Source of the DNA: Rhynchopus sp. YZ270_cl-10
Taxonomy: Eukaryota; Euglenozoa; Diplonemea; Diplonemida; Diplonemidae
Assembly: GCA_964035575.1 (NCBI GenBank)
Contig: OZ037876.1
Coordinates: 372,001 to 436,000, forward strand
Reading direction: 5' to 3'
Length of the DNA: 64,000 nt
Shown here in pieces: positions 29,541 through 40,859 of the stretch. A program made the translations under genes and the position numbers. Under the pieces are notes generated by a model. That model ran no database searches. It saw only the letters and a list, made by a program, of their open reading frames with translations, and was not told the origin of the DNA. The stretch's first letter is position 1. Every line of letters starts with the position of its first letter.

Positions 29541-30822
29541 AGTCTTATTATTTCTGAGAGGTATAAGGGTGGAAGGATAGAAGGATGTGAATAAAAGGGG
29601 GTAAAGAATAATTGAAAGAGAGAGATGCAGAGGGAGGGGGTCGGGGGTGGGGGGGGTGGAGGGGTGGAGAGATCATTTTTTTTTCTCAAAGCTTTCGTTC
29701 GGTAGATTAAAAGGGCAAAAAAAAAAATCCCGTCCTTTTGTCTTTTTTTTGAATAATTTTGAAGTAGTCACCTCAATTTTTTTTTTCTCGTGTGAAGCTC
29801 TTCGCAGCTATTCCTCGTCTATCTCTCGTGTGGATACCGTTACCCTTTTCTTTTTTCTCAAAAGCAGTCCTTCGGTCGTTTTACCCTTTAAAAAAAACTC
29901 TTTGGTTTGAATTTTTCGTAGTAGAACCCCAACGGTGGTATCTTTTTGAGGATAGTTTGGTTATTTTCCCCTTTTTGTTTTGCAATGTGTCGGGACAATC
30001 GCAAATCAAATCAAATAGGGGGATCAAAAGGCCCAGGGATGAAAGGGGGAATGGAGAGTGCTTTTCAAAAGAGTTTCTGCTTCCCTCATGTTAGCACCAT
30101 AATGCAAATCAGAAGCGAGAACAAAAAAAAAAACAATTTTTTTTGGAAGAAGAGAAGAAACCCTGAGAGGGAGATTTTTTTTTAAAAAAAGCTGACTTTT
30201 AAAAGAAGTCACGAAGTTATCCCCTCATTTTGTTGCGCCGTAACAAAAATAAAAAAGCTTCGAGAGTGTTTGCAATTCTGGGGGGAAAAGGGGGGTGGGA
30301 GATTTTTTTTTTATTCGTCTCTTGTTTTGGCATTGCTATGGGAACTGCTAGTAGGACCTATAGCACAGTCTCCCCTCAGTTGCTGGGTTTTCGAATTTTT
30401 CAAACGACAAAAAAAAAAGGTGGAATTTTGGGGTGAAATACCGCCTTCTGCACTACACAAATCACCCTCCCTCCCCCTTCCTTATCTCCCAAAAAGTCCT
30501 TTTTTTTTTTTTGAGTGAGTGAAACACAACTTTTTGCACCCTCCCCTCGACTAACAATAACTTCGATTTCTTTATATCCCAATTCCCCAAGTTATAAAAA
30601 AAACATAGGATCTTTTTTTCTCCACAACCTACCACCTGCACTCCAAACTACAAGAAATGCATCAAAAAAAAAAAAAAATCTTGCAAGCCAGCTAGAAGAG
30701 AACGAGAGAAAGAGAACGGGGCTTTGCGCCTTTTTTTTGCTGCCTTTTCTTTTGCACAACGTATGGAAGTGGGTGGCGATTGTAAAAAAAAAGTCCCCCC
30801 CTCGCCAAAACCCCCATCTCTC
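29541..30822. other. Intergenic region
   Basis: Only AT-rich homopolymer DNA and a G-rich tract at about 29630-29670. No gene or clear motif is recognised. Confidence 0.6.
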
Positions 30823-33800
30823 TCAGTTTTGCACTGCCCTGCGCTTGAGGTGCTCCGAAAACGTTTGGAAGGAAGCATCATCTGTGTACACAATCTCGAG
30901 TTCTTCCTTACCGTATCCCTCCTCCTGTGTGAATGTTGTTGTGTTGTTATAATGACACATTTGGATAGATGAATGTATGTCTCTCATGCATACCTGGTTA
31001 TGTGTGTTCGAGGGGTTGACAACACTGTACAGCAATCGCGACTGGCTTCCGTGGTGGTCGCACTCTTCGAACCTGGGGGTCGGGAAGCGGCCGTTGACAC
31101 GCTGGAGGGCCTCCTCACGGGGCTGCGACAGCAGGGTCGCAAAGTGGGGGTAGTCGGGGTTTTCCTGTGGGGTGGTTTCGTTTTTTGCATGATACATTGA
31201 AACCTTGACATACATGGTACTTAGCTTCCCTCCACGACACAACAACCTCACCGTAGTGGACCACAACGTCAAAGTATGTGTCCAACACCAGGATATTCGT
31301 CCCCTTCACACTGCTCGAGTCCAACGTGCACGGAGACGGGCCCTCATGCTCCGCGTCGTATGAGAACAAGACGGGCTGGATCATGATCAGCGCGTTGTCA
31401 CGGCTTTCGCGATCAAGCCATAATCTGAAGAAGACAGTCTCATCTGGAGACGAGTTGAATGTTTGCAAAAAGTGCGACCTTCTCAAATGGAACATGAACT
31501 GTGGGAACATCGTCATCTGCGGCTGCATCTTGAGCGAGGAGGGGTCGTCCTGCTTGTATGTTGAGAAGTTGGACACAAGTCCAATGAGCTTCCCGTCAAG
31601 CCATCTGAGGACGTCGAAGATGTGCGCCTCTTCTGCTTTGTGTACAGCAAGCCTGGCCATGAGGACTGCCGCCGTCTCTTGGTCGAAGCATGTTGCGTAG
31701 TCGATCACGCGCGTGACAGGGTCTGCAACCCTGTGGCACAGGGTTGTGACACGCAGCCGTGTGCCGCCGCTGTGGTGCTGGTAGCTCGTCTGGAACTGCA
31801 CAAAACGGAAGCCCTTTGCCTGCGCCTGCTTCTGGCTCGGCACGTTCTCCACCTCAAAGTAGAACGCAAGATGTGTGTTGTCGTCCAGGGACGGCAGCAG
31901 CCACTGCGCAGTCCCGCCAATGCCGTTCTCCGTGTCCGACGAGACAGATGAAGTCTTCTTGCCTGCAGAAATCATGGGCCCAGTGGCACCCGAGACCTTC
32001 CAGTTCCCAGAGCACTGCACCTCAATGGACGCGTTGTAGGCATTGCCGCCATTCGCGCAGCGTGCCAAGAACTGTGTTGTGCGGTGTTGTGGTGGTGTGG
32101 TGCTGTGTGGTCATACCTTGTTGAACGAGCCGACAAACTTTCTATTACTGTACTGGTCCGCCAGGATGCACGTCCCCCCCGTCAGCGAGACGCAGCTGCG
32201 CATCTCCGCAAACCCAACCTGGTCGAGCGAGTTTAGGAACGCATCGACGGTGTGCCCGTTACGTACGAGCTTCGTCGTGATCTGGTCGTAGTACTGTCTG
32301 CTCTTGAGCCAATGCTTGGCTTCGGGGTTGTCGTTCTTGATGTCGTCGTGGTCACGGATGCCTATTGCCATGTCCGTGTCCACCACAATACCTGAGGGTT
32401 GTTGGTGTTGGTAGTGGTAGTGGTGTGGTGTGTTACATACCCGGCCCCTCCGTGCACGGCCCTGTCAAGAACAGCATGACACGTCCGCCACTCCCCGGGA
32501 ACAGCAGGTCTGTCATGGACGCAGCAACACTCAGCGCGGCACCAGTGCACCTGCGCTGCCTCTTCGACCTGGGCACCGGCCACGGGTCTGCGTCAAGCCC
32601 TGTGAAGAGCTCTATGAGCGATTCTTTGATGTCCCCTGCACGCGCAAAGAAGCTGTTGTGGACGGAGCCTGGCGGGTGCGTCAACTTCTTGTCGTCCTTT
32701 TCGGCAACGTTCGGGACGTTGAGCATAAGGAACTTCGCGACCTGCTTCGATGTGTATGCCTTGGAGCCCTTCAAGCTGTAGATCAGGGGCGGGAGGTCGT
32801 TGCTGGGGCGGCGCATCTCGTGCACGCTGATTGCTGTTCCAAAGGTGATGACGCCGACCATCGCGTCTGCAGGGAGCCCGTTAGCAGCAACGACAAGCGT
32901 GTCGCGCAGCTCCTTGATGTCGAGTGGGTTTGCGTACCCGACGCAGAGGTCGACAACGAAGAGGTAGAAGGGGGGGAGGCGCATGGCCGGCTGCGACATG
33001 ATGTACTCGACAGTGGAGCAGCGCTGCTGCAGCTCGTGGGAGAGGTTCTGCTCGTTGATCGCACTGTACTGCACTGGGAAGTTGTTGTCGGCACCGCACA
33101 AGGGGCAGAGCTGTAAGGGTGACGTGTGGTGGGAGAGGTAGAGGGAGAGGGAGAGGGGGAGAGCAAGCATACCCACGTCGAAAGTCTGAAGTCGCACTGG
33201 CAGAACGGGTTGAGCACACCCTTGCAGCTGCGGCACAGCTGCGGGTCGTACTGCAGTGGTGCAACGCCGTGCTGCATTTCTTGCAGGGGTGCGTAGATGG
33301 CGCCAAGCGGGATCACCATTCTGGCGGCCTGTGTGGTGATGTGTTGTTTCGACAACGCCGTTTTGAAAAATACCCACGCATCTTCATTGAAGGCGACATG
33401 CGGCTGAACATACCTCGACACGCACGGAAGGGAACTGCGTCCACGACCACTTCGCCTCGGGCTTCATCTTCTGCTGATCAACGGGCTGCTGGTCCACCTG
33501 CTGGAGCTGCATCTGCTGCGGCTGGTGTGCCGCAGGCAGCCCACCTGCACCACCGGAGGGCGTTCTTGCCACGGGAGGCATGCCTGCCGGCGCCCCACCT
33601 GGCGCGGCGTGCATACCCTGCTGCTGCATACCCACCTGTGGCTGCTGCGGTCCTGCTGGCGGCATTGCCCTGCCCGGTACCTGCGCACCACTCGGCGCAC
33701 CACCCACACCCGGGGGCATGCCACCAGGCCTCCCTGCACCCTGCGCCTGCGCTGGTACACCCGCGGGTGCACCGCTTGGCACACCCCCTGGTCTTTGCAT

Positions 33801-34463
33801 TCCTGGCGGCACACCACCCGACGGCACACCTGACGGCGCACCCGCAGGCACACCTGCAGGAACGTTAGGCCTCGCAGGCACACCACCAACACCTGGCGGC
33901 ATACCCACCGGCGCTGGACCCCGTTGTGCCGGCACACCACCTGGTACCCCCGCTCCTGCTGCCCCAGTCGGCGCACCCCCCGGACGTGGTGCGCCACCAG
34001 GGGGCATCCCACCCACCGGCTGTCCAGGCTGTCCGGGTCTGGCCTGCTGCGGCATACCTGCAGGCTGCTGTGGCACACCCGGCCGTGGCGCACCACCTGG
34101 TGGAACGCCTCCTGGTGCACCACCTGGCGGCATGCCTCCTGGCGCTCCTGTGGGTCTGGGCATGCCACCTGGTGGCATACCGCCTGGTGCACCGGAGGGT
34201 GGGCCTGCGGGGCGCGGTGCTGTCCCTGGTGCAGCACCTGGTGGCATGCCTCCTGGGGCGGCACCTGGTCGCGGTGCACCGCCTGGGGGCATGTTGGAGG
34301 GAGGCATACCCGAAGGTGGCATGCCTCCAGGTGGTGCACCCGCCCTTGGCACACCCGCAGGTGGTCCCCCAGTGCCAGGTGGCGGCATCATCCCCGGCGC
34401 ACCACCCCTCGCAACACCCGGAGGCGGCGCCCCCCCTGCATGCGGAGGGAAGTTCTGCTGCAT
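30823..34463 (-). CDS. SEC23: COPII coat GTPase-activating subunit Sec23, with long N-terminal extension
   Basis: Seven exons: 34463-33414, 33328-33173, 33110-32441, 32391-32117, 32071-31214, 31164-30994 and 30924-30823 (introns 85, 62, 49, 45, 49 and 69 nt). The product is 1093 aa. Sec23 is the inner-coat subunit of COPII vesicles at ER exit sites and the GAP for Sar1. The conserved body starts near WSWTQFPSVRVE, then MVIPLGAIYAPLQ, the zinc finger CRSC...CPLCG, the trunk (PPFYLFVVDLC, GVITFGT), beta-sandwich and helical parts, and the gelsolin-like end with GSQSRLL, where the family's catalytic arginine lies, then VYTDDASFQTF. Residues 1 to about 330 are a low-complexity Pro/Gly/Ala/Met extension absent from yeast and human Sec23. 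CAACCAACCTACAG upstream of the ATG is a candidate acceptor. Confidence 0.95.
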
Positions 34464-34711
34464 ATTCTATGCACCAAAAAAGGGCGTGTGTGTTGAGCCC
34501 ACCTGTAGGTTGGTTGCAGGTGGTAGGGGAGGGAGAAAGAAATAAAAAACGAGACACTTTGCATCGTATTCACTCTCCCCAAAACCGTCAAAGACTTTTT
34601 TTTTTTTTTGGGAAAGCTGACAGGATTGACCGCCTTTTGACAAATAAAAAAAACTCAAAACACGTTTGATTTGAGATTTTCAAAAACCTCTTTGAAGCCA
34701 TGTTACCACTT

Positions 34712-37555
34712 TCACTTTTTTTCTACATCCTTGACGACTACCCCTAGGTCTGTAAAGGCACACAGTGTTTCAGGTGGACAACGTGGATCTGAGGCCAGAT
34801 CGATGACTTTCTGCCGTATGTCACGGAGGGTATGCGGGAAGGTTCCGCTGTCCGCAAGGTTCACCTTCGTACACGCGACGGCGATGCAGAAGTCGTACAT
34901 AAGGGTGAGCGGGATGTCCGAAATGAGGATTTTTTGAATGGTGGTTTCGTAAAACTTATCTAGGCAGGCTGCGTGCGGTGGATCTGCCTTTACGATGCTT
35001 ACAAAGGTACGCAGCAGCGACATTGTTGAGAATGCATCAAATCTATGTAACGTTTCTTCGGCCAAACACCAAAACAACGTCTGCGGAGGTGAAAACCCCG
35101 CCATAGGCCGGGAAAACACTTCCGCACACAGCGCGATCTCATCACTTCTCATATCAGGTAGAATCCTCCAGAGCACCTCATCTGCACATGCCTCTAGCAA
35201 CCCCGCCGTGAGTCCGTCTACTGCACAAAATGCCTGCACGATGTTCATCACTTCAGACGCAGTCCCAAACCGCAGCTGCGTCTCAGAACACCGCACAGCC
35301 TTGGCAATCACCTCCCGTCCAGTCTCACCATATGGGGAGCCAATAAGACATAGAGCAGAAACGATGATGGTGTTCCCGTGTAAAGGGTACTCAGTGTTCT
35401 TGTCGAGGATGGATCCGCAGAGTGCTGCAAATACAGCGTCCTTTGTGGCAGCGAAACGCTCATTGGATGTGCCATGGTTCTGTTCGTATCGCGCAAAGAG
35501 CTGCAGAGCAAATGGAACTTCGTCCACATCAATGCTGGCCGCATTGTGGTCGGACACCATCCAGTTTATCGCCGCCTCCATCAGATCCTTTCCTGGCTCG
35601 ATGTCTAGTAGGAATTTGATGAATTGATCCCTCAGAGCATGTGGTCGGGGGTCTTTGAAGAGAGGGATGAGGAGGGGTTCTAGGGAGCTGAGAAGCGTGC
35701 GGAATTCACGCCCTGTGTCGTGCAGGCGGTTGAGGAGGTAGAGCAACGACGTTAGGTCGTGCCAATGACATTGGAGGCCTTCTGCAGCCTCGGCCTCAAG
35801 CCGTTCGAGAAGGTATGCATCGCTTCTGAGCAGAACGCTCAGCTGCATTGCGTGCACATCCCCTCCAGGGGCAGCCAACATCCCCGCAAACCTGTCGTCC
35901 ACTATCTTCCGTTCAAATGGCGCCAAAGAGCACCCCACCTTCGCCAGCGTCGCAAAAAGAAATGCATAGTTTTCCGACGGAATCATCAGAACACTATCAA
36001 GCAACCACTCCCCCATCACCGTGATCAACCTTGGGGGAACATGCCGTTGGTCTAGAAGATGGACAAGCTTGAGAAACTCCTTTTTCGAAGCATGTTTTGT
36101 GCAAGACCAGGTCGGGTGTCTCTTTAGAAGCTGTACCAACATAACGTATGCAATGCTTGAGGCGAGCCGGGTGGACATTTCGTACTGTTTGCGTGGTGAC
36201 TGTTCATTAAAGAGCGGGTTGTACAGAAGGTTTCCACCTGAGAGAAGGAGTTCATCTGTTGCAGACTCCACACGGCTTGTTATCTCTTTTAGAATCGGAT
36301 GTTCCTGGGAGTTGACCGTGCTCAGTTTGGCAAGCCATATGAGTTCGAGAAGAGGCATTTTCTCCACCCCTGAAGCAAAAATAGGAGCATCCCCTTTCAT
36401 CCCATAGAAATCCGCAGAAAAGCACGCCACCAACGGCACCCACGTGCCCGCCAACAAATTCGCATATTGCTTCAAAAACCAAAACCTCCCCGCATCCAGC
36501 TTCACCCCCACCAATGCACACGCCGTCACCACCACCACATACCTCCTTCCCATAGTATACCCCACCGTCCTCTTTTTGAATCGACCTTGATCCGACCATA
36601 TCAACTCATTTATATGATGTGCAACACGCTCTGGTCGGGTGAACCCTCCTTTTGGAACCCACGGAAGCAATTTACTGAGAAGATTGAGTGAGAGCACTTC
36701 GAGAAGCCGTTCCACTGTTAATGCCACGCCACGGACAATCCTCTGTGGAGGCCCCTGCAGGAGTTGCTGCAGACTACGCGGTGGAAGCATTGCGGCCAGC
36801 TCTGTAGCGGTGATGTGAAGGTGCATCTCATAGCTCTCTGCACCCACAGGAACCCCCTGCCCGGTTCTTCTATAGTGTGCAAAGCAATGCACCGCACATT
36901 TCACCGCACAACGCCCCGAGCTTGCAGATCTCACCCCACCATTTCGTTCTCTCAGATACCCCTCGCACGCCAATCCCTCTGCACGCAATGTACATACCCC
37001 GGTCCCCTTTGCAAAATTTTCCAAAGAATCGACCATATCCAAATATTCCTTTTCACCTAACCTTGCACCCCCCAACCTCCCCTCCAAGATGTCAAGAAGA
37101 GAAGACGTATTGGCGGTCCATCCCGAAGAAGGGTGTTCGGCAAGAGAGGCTCCGATGGTGTTGAGAAGCGTTGCGGTGGAGTGCCAGGAGATGTGGTTCA
37201 GGTTGTCGAGGATGACGGCGGGCTGTGTGGAGGAGGACAGGATTAGGGTGTCCCAGGATTGCGCTTCGGTGGCGGTGATGGTGGGGGTTATAGGGGTGTC
37301 GATGGTGTCTCCGAAATCATGCTCCCATTGCAAGGTAACGCCACTCCCGTCCTTAGGGTGTTCCCAGGATGAAGTGGTGGTGGTGCGATCGTAAAACACA
37401 TTGTCGCCTGTTCGTCTGTACCTTCCAGCAAGTTTTTGCTTGTGCTGTCCCCCGGTCCATTCTGATGAAGAAGAGGAGGAGGAAGAGGAGGAGGTTGAGG
37501 AGGATGCACACCGGAACTCCCCTTTTTTGCAAACCCCACAAACCCGCCTCAGCAT
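34712..37555 (-). CDS. Large helical protein with WW-like segment, possibly mitochondrial
   Basis: A single exon encodes 947 aa. The first 30 residues are basic and then a long Ser run, compatible with an organelle-targeting sequence. Residues about 43-68 (GRYRRTGDNVFYDRTTTTSSWEHP) match the second half of a WW domain (N-V-F-Y-D, T-T-S-S-W-x-x-P), although the first signature Trp is not in the usual place. The remaining 850 residues are Leu/Ala-rich helices of the ARM/HEAT or octotricopeptide type. I do not recognise an orthologue. It recalls the organelle RNA-processing repeat proteins common in Euglenozoa, but that is inference. No good acceptor is visible close to this ATG, so the true start may differ. 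Confidence 0.7.
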   Translation of the reverse strand: MLRRVCGVCKKGEFRCASSSTSSSSSSSSSSEWTGGQHKQKLAGRYRRTGDNVFYDRTTTTSSWEHPKDGSGVTLQWEHDFGDTIDTPITPTITATEAQSWDTLILSSSTQPAVILDNLNHISWHSTATLLNTIGASLAEHPSSGWTANTSSLLDILEGRLGGARLGEKEYLDMVDSLENFAKGTGVCTLRAEGLACEGYLRERNGGVRSASSGRCAVKCAVHCFAHYRRTGQGVPVGAESYEMHLHITATELAAMLPPRSLQQLLQGPPQRIVRGVALTVERLLEVLSLNLLSKLLPWVPKGGFTRPERVAHHINELIWSDQGRFKKRTVGYTMGRRYVVVVTACALVGVKLDAGRFWFLKQYANLLAGTWVPLVACFSADFYGMKGDAPIFASGVEKMPLLELIWLAKLSTVNSQEHPILKEITSRVESATDELLLSGGNLLYNPLFNEQSPRKQYEMSTRLASSIAYVMLVQLLKRHPTWSCTKHASKKEFLKLVHLLDQRHVPPRLITVMGEWLLDSVLMIPSENYAFLFATLAKVGCSLAPFERKIVDDRFAGMLAAPGGDVHAMQLSVLLRSDAYLLERLEAEAAEGLQCHWHDLTSLLYLLNRLHDTGREFRTLLSSLEPLLIPLFKDPRPHALRDQFIKFLLDIEPGKDLMEAAINWMVSDHNAASIDVDEVPFALQLFARYEQNHGTSNERFAATKDAVFAALCGSILDKNTEYPLHGNTIIVSALCLIGSPYGETGREVIAKAVRCSETQLRFGTASEVMNIVQAFCAVDGLTAGLLEACADEVLWRILPDMRSDEIALCAEVFSRPMAGFSPPQTLFWCLAEETLHRFDAFSTMSLLRTFVSIVKADPPHAACLDKFYETTIQKILISDIPLTLMYDFCIAVACTKVNLADSGTFPHTLRDIRQKVIDLASDPRCPPETLCAFTDLGVVVKDVEKK

Positions 37556-38013
37556 TTGTGAATGCGCATATTGAAGAAAAAAAAATGGTTTGTGTAAAAC
37601 CTTGGGAGAGGGAGGGGGAGACGGGGTATAAAAGGGTGTAAAAACAGTAGTTTACAGGATGATTGGCGACCGTACCGGTAATACGCCATCCGAAGTACCC
37701 TGCTGTCAACAGCAGGGGGGTGATGTAGGGTAGGGGTAGTGAACAGGAGAGGTGCTGTGCGTTTTTTTTTTTTGTGGGTGGCTTAAAAGCCTTCCCGGTT
37801 TTTACTTTATTTTCGCGCGGTATGTTGTTTTGGTAGAATCGACAAAAAAAAACCAAATGGGGAAGTGAAAGGATTACGTTTATTGCAACCTTCCGCTTTC
37901 TCCCTACTTTCTTTCCAGATCGCTCAAACACTGTTACCCCACTGTATTTTAAATAATATGTGTGCATTGCGTGAGTTTGACAAATACAAAACCTCAGGCA
38001 ATTTATAATTTCG
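37556..38013. other. Intergenic spacer with family D motif
   Basis: No gene is seen. A short family D motif lies at 37657-37692. Confidence 0.6.
37657..37692 (+). repeat. Family D motif, hairpin form
   Basis: GGATGATTGGCGACCGTACC, then GGTAATACGCCATCC. GGATG pairs with CATCC, GGCG with CGCC, and ACCG with CGGT. It is the most clearly folded copy of the motif shared with 15112-15170 and 57117-57180. Confidence 0.6.
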
Positions 38014-40327
38014 TCATTTCTTTTTTGTCTCATCTAGCAAAAATTTTGCGGCAGATTTTGCGAGATGGCCGAGGGCGAGCCGCAGGTGTTTCAAGAGGAA
38101 GAGAAGAAGATTACGCAGTAGCGTTGCGAACACGACACACGCGGACCAGGCTTGCTTTGGGGCTGTGTATGCAAGCAGGCCAACGGCCACGACCACTGCC
38201 AACCCTGCGAGGTAGGGCCACATGCCCCACAGCAGCTCCGAGAACGAGTACGAGAATGGCTCTGCACCCGACGTAGCTGGCGACTCACCCCACACCAGTG
38301 ACAGCGCCAGCACCATTGTGACGATCGGGAGTGCTAGCAGGACCAACCCAGGTCCAGACTTCCGTTTCGCACCACTACGCACAGTGCTGCGCGCAGGACT
38401 GTGTGCAGTGCTTCGCGCAGGGCTGTGTGCAAGACTGTGTACACTATCCGCAGGCGACGCCGCCATCTGCAGCACCCCCCGCACTCCCCCACCCTGCACC
38501 CGCCCCGACACCTTCCCCACACCGTCCGCATCCAGCTGCCCAAGGACCTGCCCGCCTGCAGTGCACATTTCGATAGACCTTCGCTTGAGTGTGAGTGTAA
38601 ATGCTACGCTCGTCGCGTCTCCGTTTTGCACGGTTTGTGTTCCTGTGGGATGAAAGTCATGGGAATGACCAAAAGAGGAAAAATAGGGTACCTGTGTACG
38701 TATCGGGCCTGCTAGCATCCCGTGCGACGTTGTGCCACGAGACGGCGAGAGGTGGTGTCGACAGCCCGCTCTCTGCAAGGCTCCCTTTCCAGGTGCCCTG
38801 CGAGAGTGACGCGACAGCAACCTCATCGCCACTGGACATGACAGCCTCCTCGCGAGGTCGGGTGTACCGCCAGGACCTGGGCGTGGGCTGCGACGTTGGG
38901 TGCGAAGGCACCGGCGCACCCAAAGACGGCACCGGTGCAGAGGACTCGCTGGACATGGACGCCTGTAAAGAGGAATGGTACTTTGTTGTGCTCTCAAATA
39001 GCCATACATTCAACGTGCGGAACTGCGAAGGCGTTCCATGTCTATGACCGTTGGCACCCTCAGACCTCTCCTGCAGCTCCAGCGCAAGCGTCGGCACCTC
39101 GACCCCAGGCGGCAGCTGCACAGCAGCACACATAGACACATCGCACAGACGCTGCGCCACGTCCACCTCCCGCATGTCATACCGCAGGACCTGCCGCTGT
39201 GCAGGCAGCCCTATCCTGGTCTGGATGCGTTCCTGCAGCATTCTGAAGGTGTCAGACCCTTGCGTCATGAAGACCAGACTGGCACATCCAGCCCTGCTCA
39301 CGATGACCTGTGAATTCCAAAAGTTGAACAAAATTGAACACAACGTGGACTCGACATTCGGTGCAGAAATAGAAAAACAATACCTTCCAGAAGGCACCCT
39401 GAGAGCGCTGCCGCGTGTCGCCCTTCGCCTCCTCGATACTGTCCGTCTGCGGGTCTGTATGTGTTGGCGACGTGTTGCTCGACTGCCGCCGCTGCTGCTC
39501 CCTGCCGTGCTTTGCGTTGTGCAGCTCGGTGCGCTTCTGTATGCTTTCCTTCCATTCTTTGTTGCGCTGTTTGAGACGCGCGTACTCATCTTCGGAGAGG
39601 CCGCAGGAGGAGACTGTGGGGGCGGGGCTGGAGCCGTTTCTGTGAACACCTGCACGCCACGTACCACCACTACTACCATGGGGTGGTGATGCAGAGGGCA
39701 CACGCCACTTAGGGTCCCCCTCACCCCGCACCTCGCCACGCCCAGACCCTGTTGCTGCCGATGTGCGCCGCCACCGCTCCTCACTGCCGCTTGTACCTGC
39801 GCGCCCTGCAGACCCCTCACTCCCACGCCGCAGCCGTCCCTCACGCCGCAACGTCTGCAGCAGGCTGTCCACATCCGCCCGGGTCGTCCGCGGTGTGTGC
39901 GGCTGTGCCTCCACACGCTGCTGCCGCCACGTCCCACTGCTGGCAGAACGCTGTGATGACTGCACACCTGGCCGTGCGGGTGGATCACGCCATGTGTCGT
40001 TTCGTCCCTGAGGGTATTTGGAGTGAAGTCAGGAATGAAACAAAAGATAACCCTTACGAATGAACACCTTTAAACTTTCAAACAAAATGGGCATACCCAG
40101 GAGCTGGAGCGGCTTTGTGTTCGTGGCTCGATGTGTGTCTCGCGTGTGTCTCTGTGCGAAGAGGTCTGCGACCTGCTGCTGCTGCTGCTCAGCCGTGCGC
40201 GACGCCCTGTGCTGCGTGAGTACCGCCGGCGTGCTAACTCCCCCTCGCGGTCGGCACTGCCGTCGACATCGTCCCTCAAAAGTTTTTTTCGCGTGTGGGG
40301 AGTGGTCTGCTGTCTGCTGTAACTCAT
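38014..40327 (-). CDS. Ubiquitin-like-domain membrane protein, function unknown
   Basis: Four exons: 40327-40097, 40007-39384, 39307-38692 and 38642-38014 (introns 89, 76 and 49 nt). The product is 699 aa. Residues 1-285 are Arg/Ser-rich and probably disordered, with a short helix near SEDEYARLKQRNKEWKE. Residues about 290-355 resemble a ubiquitin-like fold: TFRMLQERIQTRIGLPAQRQ, VLRYDMREVD and RLCDVSMCAAVQL. The C-terminus has two clear membrane helices (about 590-610, LLALPIVTMVLALSLVW, and about 628-650, WGMWPYLAGLAVVVAVGLLA) and a possible third, then a basic end. The layout recalls tail-anchored ubiquitin-like proteins of ER quality control (TMUB or HERP type), by analogy only. The ATG at 40327 follows CCCCACCTTCTTGGCAG by 4 nt. 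Confidence 0.8.
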
Positions 40328-40859
40328 TCTCCTGCCAAGAAGGTGGGGAACGAGGTCGTCGTGGGGAGAGTGCAAGATGCAGTTTCCAGCAGTGGGGAGG
40401 GGAAAAGGAGGGTGCTTTTTTATCGATTGATTCGTTACTTTATTTTGTTCAGGTGTTAACCTGAGGTCTTCCCCTACCATTTAAAAAAGGAGGGCAGAAG
40501 AAGAAGAAGGTAAAGAAGGTTGAGGCCGATGCATTTGAAAAATAGTCTTTTCGAAATGCAGCGGTGGTGACATTGTACACACCCATCCCCACCCCCACCC
40601 TCGGAACACTGAATCTCCCATTACAAAAAATATACCCATTGCTCTGTAAAGAAAGCACCCAAGGTAACCAAGGTAAGAACAAAAACGAACTGCAGTGTGG
40701 AGCGAACACAACGAAACAGCACACCCGACCCGCATCACCACCCGCTGTAGCAGTCATCTGTGAGAAAAGAAATACAGAAATTTTGACATTTTGAAAAATA
40801 AGGCCTTCATACATATCTACAAAAAAAAATGGGGCCATGAATCAATCTCATATCAAACA
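40328..40859. other. Intergenic spacer
   Basis: The 5' leader region of the ubiquitin-like gene and the 3' UTR of the next gene upstream. Nothing else is recognised. Confidence 0.6.

Noticed and set aside
33580-34545. Long plus-strand frame, 321 codons, Pro/Gly/Ala-rich
   Set aside because: Antisense of the low-complexity first exon of SEC23. Composition explains the open frame, and the minus strand encodes the conserved protein.
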